From Prevotellaceae bacterium UBA1710 (GTDB lineage Bacteria > Bacteroidota > Bacteroidia > Bacteroidales > Bacteroidaceae), in NCBI GenBank assembly GCA_002317355.1, contig DCJC01000044.1:1-32465 (forward strand): a stretch of DNA of 32,465 nucleotides, read 5' to 3'. The position numbers and the translations under genes are program-made. Shown in pieces: positions 14,581 to 21,303 of this stretch. Below the pieces are notes generated by a model, which did no database searches, was not told the DNA's origin, and saw nothing but the letters and a program-made list of their open reading frames with translations. Each line of letters starts with the position of its first letter. The stretch's first letter is position 1.

Positions 14581-15804
14581 CTATTTTTTCTTGTAGTCCT
14601 TCATATGAAGCAAGTGTCCCATCTTGGTGTACTTGGTGTACATATAGAATTCGTCCTTCTCATTGCAAGTCATCTCAATTTGCTCACGACCTACAACCTT
14701 GAGTCCGAAGGCATCAAGTCCGCTGATCTTCAGAGGGTTATTGGTCATAAGGATGAGTTCCTTGATACCGAGGTCGGCAAGGATGCTTGCGCCTGTACCA
14801 TATTCACGAAGGTCGGCTGCGAAACCAAGTGCGATATTTGCTTCTACGGTGTCCATACCCTGATCCTGAAGATGATATGCACGAAGCTTATTGATAAGTC
14901 CGATACCACGACCTTCCTGACGAAGATAAAGGATTACACCTCTTCCGCGCTCTTCAATTCTGCGCATTGCCTCAGCCAACTGCTCGCCACAATCACAACG
15001 TAAGCTGCCGAAAGCATCGCCTGTAAGACATTCTGAGTGGACGCGACAAAGTACTGGCTCATTAGTTGTCACATCACCCTTGACAAGTGCTACATGATGT
15101 TCGCCTGTCACCTTGTTAATATAACCATAAGCACGGAACTCACCATACTTAGTTGGCAATGCAGCATCAGTAACCTGCTCAATGAGTTTCTCTGTGTGTC
15201 GGCGGAACTCCACCAATGACTTGATAGTGATGCACTTAAGATTACGTTCCTTGGCAAGCTGAAGTAACTCTGGAGTGCGCATCATAGTACCATCCTCACT
15301 GATAATCTCGCAGCAGAGGCCAGCCTCCTGAAGTCCGGCAAGGCGGCAAAGATCAACGGTTGCCTCTGTATGACCAGAACGAACAAGCACGCCACCTTCA
15401 CGAGCCTGAAGAGGGAACATGTGTCCAGGGCGGCGGAAATCAGTAGGCTTGCTGTTTGGATCAGCAATGGCACGAGCTGTCAAACCACGCTCTACGGCAC
15501 TAATACCAGTTGTGGTGTTGATATGATCTACAGATACGGTAAAGGCAGTCTGGTGGTTATCGCTATTGTGCATTACCATCTGTGGGAGGTCGAGACGCTC
15601 GCAAAGAGCCTTACTCATAGGCATGCAGATGAGTCCCTTGCCAACAGATGCCATCAGATTGACATTCTCTGTTGTAGCAAACTCACAAGCGCAGATAAGG
15701 TCACCTTCGTTCTCACGGTCAGGATCATCTATCACTACGATACACTCACCTTGTCTGAGTGCCTCAAGTGCCTCCTCTATGGTGTTAAATTCGTTGTTGT
15801 TCAT
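14581..15804 (-). CDS. ribBA: Bifunctional DHBP synthase / GTP cyclohydrolase II
   Basis: This fusion carries out both entry reactions of riboflavin synthesis: ribulose 5-phosphate to dihydroxybutanone phosphate (RibB, residues about 5-205) and GTP ring opening (RibA, about 210-400). The RibB part shows DDPDRENEGDLI, RRPGHMFPL and SGHTEA. The RibA part shows the zinc cysteines in HSECLTGDAFGSLRCDCG and the motif YLRQEGRGIGL. At 407 residues it has the usual fusion length. The ATG at 15804 is chosen; an in-frame TTG at 15828 adds only eight residues and overlaps a repeat. It is third in the operon. Confidence 0.95.
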   Translation of the reverse strand: MNNNEFNTIEEALEALRQGECIVVIDDPDRENEGDLICACEFATTENVNLMASVGKGLICMPMSKALCERLDLPQMVMHNSDNHQTAFTVSVDHINTTTGISAVERGLTARAIADPNSKPTDFRRPGHMFPLQAREGGVLVRSGHTEATVDLCRLAGLQEAGLCCEIISEDGTMMRTPELLQLAKERNLKCITIKSLVEFRRHTEKLIEQVTDAALPTKYGEFRAYGYINKVTGEHHVALVKGDVTTNEPVLCRVHSECLTGDAFGSLRCDCGEQLAEAMRRIEERGRGVILYLRQEGRGIGLINKLRAYHLQDQGMDTVEANIALGFAADLREYGTGASILADLGIKELILMTNNPLKISGLDAFGLKVVGREQIEMTCNEKDEFYMYTKYTKMGHLLHMKDYKKK

Positions 15805-15824
15805 ATTTTTATATTTAAAGGAGT

Positions 15825-15950
15825 TCAAGGAGTAGCAAGGAGTACAAGGAGTGCAAGACGAATGCTTGGATATAACGACTCGATTTTGAGAGTTTCCATA
15901 ACGATAAATACTATCGTCTTGTACTACTTGTACTCCTTATTACTCCTTGA
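15825..15950. repeat. Inverted repeat of AAGGAGTACAAG units in the ribE-ribBA spacer
   Basis: The 37-base arms 15825-15861 and 15914-15950 are reverse complements at 33 positions, and each contains three tandem AAGGAGTA-CAAG-like 12-mers. A further copy lies at 21253-21297 before the GH3 stop. It is non-coding and fills almost the whole spacer. Confidence 0.7.
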
Positions 15951-15954
15951 TTAA

Positions 15955-16590
15955 TTATTTCATGAAATTTCTGTATAGTTCTATTTTTTGCTCGGTATCA
16001 TCAGAAGCGCTCATCAGGCGCTCAACGTATTTCGCGATAACGTCATTCTCAAGATTAACGATATCGCCTACCTTTGCAGAGTGAAGCGTTGTAGCCTCCT
16101 GAGTGTGAGGAATGAGAGAGACCGCAAAGCTATCTGTCTGAACTTTTGCAACCGTCAAACTGATGCCCTGAATGGTTATACTGCCTTTCTCTACGATATA
16201 CTTCATTATAGAGGCATCGCAATCAATCCATACCCAGAGCGCGTTATCATCGTTGTACATACGTGAGATGCGACCAGTGCCATCCACATGTCCCGATACG
16301 ATATGGCCGCCAAGGCGTTTCTGCAATGTCAAGGCACGTTCAAGATTCACCTTGCTGCCTTTCTGCAACTGACTTAACGATGTTCTGCTCACCGTCTCAG
16401 GCATCACATCGGCACAGAATGCACCATCGCTCATCCTTGTCACCGTGAGGCACACACCATTTGTAGCGATACTATCGCCTACGAGCGTATCTTCGAGTAC
16501 GGTCTTTGCCTCCACCTCCAGCGTGAAACTCTTTGCCCCACGTGTAATGAATTTCACCGTTCCTATTTCTTCTATTATACCTGTAAACAA
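15955..16590 (-). CDS. ribE: Riboflavin synthase alpha chain
   Basis: Riboflavin synthase dismutates two molecules of 6,7-dimethyl-8-ribityllumazine to riboflavin. The protein has the two tandem lumazine-binding barrels of the family: the first opens FTGIIEEIGTV with VGDSIATNGVCLTV; the second has GGHIVSGHVDGTG and SITIQGISLTV. The family starts MFTG, and here the codon in the Met position is TTG (16590-16588). No in-frame ATG exists upstream before the frame opens into AT-rich spacer, so a TTG start is proposed, giving 211 residues. It lies between ribD and ribBA, and its upstream spacer carries a repeat element. Confidence 0.93.
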   Translation of the reverse strand: MFTGIIEEIGTVKFITRGAKSFTLEVEAKTVLEDTLVGDSIATNGVCLTVTRMSDGAFCADVMPETVSRTSLSQLQKGSKVNLERALTLQKRLGGHIVSGHVDGTGRISRMYNDDNALWVWIDCDASIMKYIVEKGSITIQGISLTVAKVQTDSFAVSLIPHTQEATTLHSAKVGDIVNLENDVIAKYVERLMSASDDTEQKIELYRNFMK

Positions 16591-16629
16591 TTTTAAATTA
16601 AAAATTAATAATGAAAAATTAAAAATCAA

Positions 16630-16800
16630 GTGAGTTCGATGAGATTTGCCAACTTTATGTTTCTATATGTTGAGCCGTCAGGCGACTTTTTTTAAGAGTC
16701 GTCGCGTTGCTCCTCAACATCTATGAACGTTTATAGGTGGGTTTTCATCTGTCTTCTTTTGTTTTTTTAGATTGCGAAAGCAGTTTGTCGAACTCACGTT
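16630..16800. repeat. Repeat element in the ribD-ribE spacer
   Basis: GTGAGTTCGA (16630-16639) is exactly inverted at 16788-16797, where it continues into CGTTA, the same terminus as the repeats at 452 and 13563. The interior (about 16663-16769) matches the hairpin element at 12776-12906: ATATGTTGAGCCGTCA, CGAC, T-rich loop, GAGTCGTCGC, GCTCCTCAACATCTAT, then GGGTTTTCATCTGT and CTTTTGTTTTTTTA. Confidence 0.7.
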
Positions 16801-16831
16801 AATCAACAATGAAAAATGCCAGTTACACTAT

Positions 16832-17956
16832 TCACTTGATAAATCCACATACAAACATGTCATTGCCAATTGTCTTGACCGAGATGTCAGTTAGTTGGAT
16901 GGCATCTGCCATTTTCTCAATACCTTTACCCTCAACTGGCGAAAGTGCACCATGACCACCTACAATCTTTGGGGCAATGAAGGCATTCACCTCGTCAACG
17001 AGGCCTTCACGAAGCATTGCCTCATTAAGTGTGCCGCCTCCTTCTATGAATATGGAGTCAATTTTTGCCTTTCCTGCCTGAAGAAGAATGTCCTTAGTGT
17101 CCTTGCAATGCCACACCTGTACGCCAAGTTTCGTGAGTCGTGCCTCCTTCTCCTTGTCAGCCTCATCTGAAGTGGCAACGATAAGCGGAATATCTTTAGC
17201 CGATTTAACAAGTTGTGAGTCGAGAGGAATACGAAGTGTTCTATCTGCCACAATACGAATAGGTTGGCGAACATCCTTTATTCCTTCCTTAGCCATAATC
17301 TCATCCGAGAGTCGCACGTTAAGCATTGGATCATCGGCAAGTACGGTACCGATGCCGCACATAATAGCTAAGTGTCTGCTTCGCATCAGATGAACTATCT
17401 GTCGTGAATCGTCAGACGAAATCCATTTGCTATCTCCTGTAGATGTCGCAATCTTACCATCGAGAGTCATAGCCCATTTTGCTGTCACCCAAGGCAAACC
17501 AGTTGTGATGTATTTCAGGAAGACACGATTCTGATGCCTTAGCTTATCTAATATCTCCTTATCGTCAATAAACTCGGCCTCGATACCCGCATTGCGAAGT
17601 ATCTGCATGCCTTTGCCGGCAACCAATGGGTTGGGATCTCCAAGTCCAACCAAGATGCGTTTAATGCCATGCTCTATAACAGCTTCTGTGCATGGTGGCT
17701 GATGACCATGATGACAGCATGGCTCAAGAGTCACGTACATTGTAGCACCCTTGCAGTCGATGCCTCTGCTATCAGCATCCTTGAAGGTATTTCGCTCTGC
17801 ATGAAGCTCACCATGACGCTCATGATATCCTTGTGCAATGACCTTTCCGTCACGTACAATTACAGCACCAACAAGCGGATTGGGATTTGTCCAACCTTCA
17901 CCTTTTTGCGCCAGACTCATAGCGAGAGTCATCATTTCCTTATCGAATGGTGTCAT
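16832..17956 (-). CDS. ribD: Bifunctional riboflavin deaminase / reductase
   Basis: RibD carries out the deamination and then the side-chain reduction that follow GTP cyclohydrolase II. The N-terminal deaminase (residues about 5-145) shows the zinc motif HAE (in GELHAERN) and PCC (in TLEPCCHHGHQPPC). The C-terminal reductase (about 150-370) shows AMTLDGKIAT and the SDDSR and GGG segments. At 374 residues it is of normal length. It is first in the operon, directly downstream of the FMN riboswitch, and its ATG lies five bases from a stem that could hide the ribosome entry site. Confidence 0.95.
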   Translation of the reverse strand: MTPFDKEMMTLAMSLAQKGEGWTNPNPLVGAVIVRDGKVIAQGYHERHGELHAERNTFKDADSRGIDCKGATMYVTLEPCCHHGHQPPCTEAVIEHGIKRILVGLGDPNPLVAGKGMQILRNAGIEAEFIDDKEILDKLRHQNRVFLKYITTGLPWVTAKWAMTLDGKIATSTGDSKWISSDDSRQIVHLMRSRHLAIMCGIGTVLADDPMLNVRLSDEIMAKEGIKDVRQPIRIVADRTLRIPLDSQLVKSAKDIPLIVATSDEADKEKEARLTKLGVQVWHCKDTKDILLQAGKAKIDSIFIEGGGTLNEAMLREGLVDEVNAFIAPKIVGGHGALSPVEGKGIEKMADAIQLTDISVKTIGNDMFVCGFIK

Positions 17957-17959
17957 TTA

Positions 17960-18002
17960 CCTTGAATTGCATTTCTTAAACAAAACACACAACAATTCAA
18001 GG
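17960..18002 (-). promoter_or_regulatory. Possible expression platform: hairpin before the ribD start
   Basis: On the minus strand CCTTGAATTG and CAATTCAAGG form a perfect ten-pair stem ending five bases before the ribD ATG. No T tract follows, so it would act on translation rather than transcription. The link to the upstream aptamer is inferred. Confidence 0.45.
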
Positions 18003-18056
18003 CGATTGAAGAATGTATGGAACATAGTCTAAGGACAATATGCTCCAAAACCAAAC

Positions 18057-18164
18057 CTTCTTTCATCCAGACTATACTGTCGGTACCGTAGTTTCAACGG
18101 TTCATGCTCCAATGGAGCTCGCGGACTATCACCGCCGGTAGGGATTTTCACCCTGCCCTGAAGA
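18057..18164 (-). ncRNA. FMN riboswitch (RFN element)
   Basis: The minus-strand sequence shows the conserved RFN blocks in order: CTTCAGGGCAGGGTGAAA, ATCCCTACCGGCGGTGATAG, TCCGCGAGC, a variable stem, GACAGTATAGTCTGGATG and AAAGAAGG. FMN binding to this aptamer lowers expression of riboflavin genes. It starts within about ten bases of the predicted transcription start and leads the ribD-ribE-ribBA-ribH operon. Confidence 0.95.
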
Positions 18165-18175
18165 GTTTGCGGGTG

Positions 18176-18206
18176 CAAAGTTAGGAATTTATTCTAAATT
18201 CTCCAA
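18176..18206 (-). promoter_or_regulatory. Riboflavin operon promoter
   Basis: On the minus strand TTG (18204-18206), a 20-base spacer and TAACTTTG (18176-18183) match the consensus and place the transcription start at the first bases of the riboswitch. Confidence 0.75.
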
Positions 18207-18310
18207 ACAATTGTAGATAAAAATTTCGAATTGCGAATTACAAATTACCTATGTACCACAGAAGACAGTCAAGTTCTGGATTATAGAGATTAATAATGGT
18301 TGATAGGTGA

Positions 18311-20224
18311 TTAGTATTCCACAATCATTGTAGCACGTGGTGAGAGAACGAAATCCTTAGTGAGAACTACAGATCTCCCGTTAAAGATATTTCGTGCCTT
18401 AGTGCCTTGCGGAATATCTTCCTGATAGCGTGAAGAGCAGAAAGTGGCAGGTTTTGAGGTGCCATTGAGTATCACCATGACATGTTTACCGTTATATTCG
18501 TGCGTCATCACATAGATACCATTCTTTGGGCAATACTGCTTCTGCTTACCCTTTAGGATGACATCATTGTCCTTACGCCAATGCAGTAGTGAGCGTAGCC
18601 AGTTGTACATGGCATTCTCGCTCGCAGTACGACCTTCTTCGGTGAAAGCATTACGCTTATCTCCTGGGAAACCGCCAGGGAAGTCCTTGCGAACATTACC
18701 ATCGGTCTTTGCCTTGGTACCGTTCATTAGTATCTCTGTGCCGTAGTATATCTGTGGAATGCGATTTACGGTGAGAAGCAATGCAAGTGCCTGTTTGAGT
18801 TGCTTGGTGTCCTTCCCGTTTCCAAGAAAACGATCTGTATCATGATTGTCTATGAACGCCATAACGTTTGATGGAGTAGGGTAGAGGTAGTCATAGACGA
18901 AGGTATTGTATATCCTGTTGAATCCATTCCACCAATCATCAGTATCTTCTCCTTTCGCCAGATTGATGCGTTCGAAGAAGGCGAAGTCCATCACGCTCTT
19001 CAGGTTGGTGTTGAATGGGCCGTTGCTTTTTTCCCACCCAGATGGATCGGGCGTTATCTTACTGTCCATCTGAAGTGCTGCTGTGAAAGCAGGTTCGGTA
19101 ACCCATGACTCACCCACAACGTTGAAGTTGGGGTATTCCGTGTTGATGGTCTTCATCCATTTCGCCATTCCTATGGCATCGGCATAAGGATAGGTGTCCA
19201 TACGAATGCCATCGATGCCAACGGTTTCTATCCACCATATAGAGTTCTGTATCAGATAGGTCATGAGGTGGGGGTTGCGCTGGTTCAGATCAGGCATTGA
19301 TGGCACGAACCACCCATCTACAGTCTCTGAGAGGTCACATTCAGAGGCGTATGGGTCAACGGTTGAAGTGAGCTTGTAGCTCGTCTGCCTGTAGAGATGA
19401 TTAATACCTCCATTATAGGTCGTCGATTTCCCATCTGTTGTGGTGGTAGCGCTTTCCTTTGGGGCAAAGAGCCACTCAGGATTATTGAGCCAGTCTTTAG
19501 ATGGCAGATCACTGAGCCACGGATGCTCCATACCGCAATGGTTGAATATCATGTCCATCACAACCTTCAGGCCTTTTGCGTGAGCCTCGTCGATGAGGCG
19601 TTTGTAGTCTTTGTTGGTACCGAAGCGTGGATCAACCTTGTAATAGTTTGTTATGGCATAGCCGTGGTATGTGCTTGCTCCCTTGTGGTCAGGAGAATCG
19701 TTCTCAAGTACAGGGGTTAGCCAGAGGGCGGTTACACCTAGATCCTTGAAGTAGTCGAGGTGTTGTCTGATGCCCTCAAGGTCGCCTCCATGTCGTAATG
19801 ATGGCTTGGCGCGATTTACTGCGTATTTGCAGTTCATCTTCACGTGATTGTCTTTCCTGCCTTGTGCGAAACGGTCGGGCATGAGCATGTAGAGCACATC
19901 TGCTTTGCTGAACCCCATGCGTTGCTCTCCCTCCATCGCACGCTCAAGGAGAGGAAACTTCACGGTTTGTTTCTTCCTGTTGAGAGAGATGTCCAGCAGC
20001 ATGACACCTGCTTTGGCATCAGCAATGTCGAGATATACGATGAGATAGTTGGGCGAATCGAGTTTGGCAAGTTCGGTAATCCTTACCCCCGGGTATTGTG
20101 TTGTTACGTTTGCCTCCTGAATTCCCTGCCCATAGAACATGATTTGCAGATGAGTATTCTTCATACCCACCCACCAGTTTGATGGTTCTACTTTATCTAT
20201 GATAGTTCCACGTTTGCTATTCAT
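18311..20224 (-). CDS. GH13 alpha-glucan hydrolase (neopullulanase/cyclomaltodextrinase-like)
   Basis: This 637-residue protein belongs to the alpha-amylase clan and resembles SusA-type neopullulanases. Residues about 5-90 form the beta-sandwich N-domain typical of cyclomaltodextrinases. The barrel (about 105-545) carries region I DMIFNH, the nucleophile Asp343 in GIRMD, the acid/base Glu372 in VVGES and Asp462 in FIDNHD; a C-terminal beta domain follows. All catalytic residues are intact. Unlike SusA, no signal peptide precedes it: the ATG start MNSKRGTIID is polar, so it may act in the cytoplasm on imported oligosaccharides. A -7 box and an 18-bp palindrome lie upstream. It is monocistronic or the last gene of its unit. 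Confidence 0.9.
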   Translation of the reverse strand: MNSKRGTIIDKVEPSNWWVGMKNTHLQIMFYGQGIQEANVTTQYPGVRITELAKLDSPNYLIVYLDIADAKAGVMLLDISLNRKKQTVKFPLLERAMEGEQRMGFSKADVLYMLMPDRFAQGRKDNHVKMNCKYAVNRAKPSLRHGGDLEGIRQHLDYFKDLGVTALWLTPVLENDSPDHKGASTYHGYAITNYYKVDPRFGTNKDYKRLIDEAHAKGLKVVMDMIFNHCGMEHPWLSDLPSKDWLNNPEWLFAPKESATTTTDGKSTTYNGGINHLYRQTSYKLTSTVDPYASECDLSETVDGWFVPSMPDLNQRNPHLMTYLIQNSIWWIETVGIDGIRMDTYPYADAIGMAKWMKTINTEYPNFNVVGESWVTEPAFTAALQMDSKITPDPSGWEKSNGPFNTNLKSVMDFAFFERINLAKGEDTDDWWNGFNRIYNTFVYDYLYPTPSNVMAFIDNHDTDRFLGNGKDTKQLKQALALLLTVNRIPQIYYGTEILMNGTKAKTDGNVRKDFPGGFPGDKRNAFTEEGRTASENAMYNWLRSLLHWRKDNDVILKGKQKQYCPKNGIYVMTHEYNGKHVMVILNGTSKPATFCSSRYQEDIPQGTKARNIFNGRSVVLTKDFVLSPRATMIVEY

Positions 20225-20267
20225 CGTAAATCAGATTAGTAGTTATTTGTATATTTTATCTTGTCTG

Positions 20268-20275
20268 CAAAATTA
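20268..20275 (-). promoter_or_regulatory. -7 box of the GH13 gene
   Basis: TAATTTTG on the minus strand is a full match to TAnnTTTG and lies 44 bases from the ATG. The -33 region is weak, which fits an activator-dependent promoter but does not prove it. Confidence 0.5.
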
Positions 20276-20328
20276 AGCATAAAATCCTAATAGCAGTAAC
20301 CTTTCCATTTGTTAATGTGTGAGATTGC

Positions 20329-20346
20329 TTTGTAAACGTTTACAAA
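20329..20346. promoter_or_regulatory. LacI-type operator palindrome
   Basis: TTTGTAAACGTTTACAAA is a perfect 18-bp palindrome with the central CG pair typical of LacI/GalR-family operators. It sits about 50 bases upstream of the GH13 -7 box and partly overlaps the T tract of the upstream terminator. No regulator gene of that family is in the window. Confidence 0.6.
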
Positions 20347-20381
20347 AAAACATGGGCCCGACCAAAGACGGTCGAACCCAT
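20343..20381 (-). terminator. Intrinsic terminator after the flavodoxin-like gene
   Basis: On the minus strand ATGGGTTCGACC pairs with GGTCGGGCCCAT and is followed by GTTTTTTT. It lies 33 bases after the stop codon. Confidence 0.85.
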
Positions 20382-20413
20382 ATTTATGTAGTTTATGAAA
20401 TTTGTAATTAATC

Positions 20414-21115
20414 TTACTTGTTGATGCTCAAACCGAGTTCATAGGCCTGTTTCATATAAGGAGTGCCGGAAACTGCACCTGGGCGACCCATGGAAATAGC
20501 ACTTACAGAACCGCGCTCAGTAGGGTTTGGCAAACACATCACGAAGCCTCTAAAGCCATTAAGACACCATTCGGCAGTCTCTGTTGACTCCTGGGCGCAA
20601 GCTGTGATGTAGTAATACTCCTTATTGCCCATGCGCTCATCTCCCCATGCAAGGTATGTGGCATCAATGAAGGCCTTCATCCTGTCATTCACGTTCATGT
20701 AGTAGGTAGGAGAGGCGAGGCACACCACATCAGCCGCAAGGAACTTATCCACAAGAACGCCAGTGTCGTTGTTGCGAGGTACATCATGAGGTTTGTTAGC
20801 ACCCTCTTCCGACAGGAACTTAAGGTCGATGTCAGCAAGGAACACCTTTTCAACGTTACCGCCAGCCTCCTTGGCACCACGTACGAATTCATCGGCAAGG
20901 AGATCAGTGTTACCGCCACGGCGTGCGCTCGAACTGATTACCAGTACTTTCTTACCATCCTTCTTGTTGGTGGTTGTCTCACTATAAGGAATTCCCGAAA
21001 CCTTTGCAAGCGAAGCGCCTGCTACTTCCTTTGGTTCACTCTCTGCCTTTTCTGATGTGCATGCAGTCATCAAGCAGAGCATTGATGCTACGATAGTTAC
21101 TAATGTCTTGTTCAT
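20414..21115 (-). CDS. Flavodoxin-fold NAD(P)H-dependent FMN reductase-like lipoprotein
   Basis: The start MNKTLVTIVASMLCLMTAC gives a lipoprotein signal with the lipidated Cys at residue 19, so the ATG at 21115 is preferred over an upstream in-frame start at 21148. The body (about 50-233) is a flavodoxin-like domain of the NADPH-dependent FMN reductase class: VISSSARRGGNTDLLADEF is the phosphate-binding loop for FMN and LASPTYYMNV the second flavin loop. The cysteine cluster found in many iron-sulfur flavoproteins is absent. A membrane-anchored, periplasm-facing flavin protein is unusual for this mainly cytoplasmic fold. The gene lies downstream of the GH3 gene and may share its transcript; the substrate is unknown. 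Confidence 0.8.
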   Translation of the reverse strand: MNKTLVTIVASMLCLMTACTSEKAESEPKEVAGASLAKVSGIPYSETTTNKKDGKKVLVISSSARRGGNTDLLADEFVRGAKEAGGNVEKVFLADIDLKFLSEEGANKPHDVPRNNDTGVLVDKFLAADVVCLASPTYYMNVNDRMKAFIDATYLAWGDERMGNKEYYYITACAQESTETAEWCLNGFRGFVMCLPNPTERGSVSAISMGRPGAVSGTPYMKQAYELGLSINK

Positions 21116-21252
21116 AGTTGTGATATTTTGTTTGTTCGAGTTTCGCAAACTCCACTTAGAAGTTTTATGTAGTTAGAAGTGAGGAATGAGGAGTTTTCCA
21201 TTCGGCATCAGAAGTTTACTTCTAATACCGAATTTCTAACTGACATATACAC

Positions 21253-21297
21253 TCGTCTTGTACTACTTGTACTCCTTACTACTTCTTGTACTCCTTA
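21253..21297. repeat. Copy of the AAGGAGTACAAG repeat
   Basis: The sequence TCGTCTTGTACTACTTGTAC, continuing CTCCTTA, matches the right arm of the inverted repeat at 15914-15950. It lies between the GH3 stop and the flavodoxin-like gene. Confidence 0.6.
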
Positions 21298-21303
21298 AAT
21301 AAT

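Noticed and set aside
15370..15954. 194-codon frame antisense to ribBA
   Set aside because: It is a shadow of ribBA with no domain or suitable start context.
20695..21055. Short frames overlapping the flavodoxin-like gene
   Set aside because: They are alternate-frame shadows of a gene with clear lipobox and flavin motifs.
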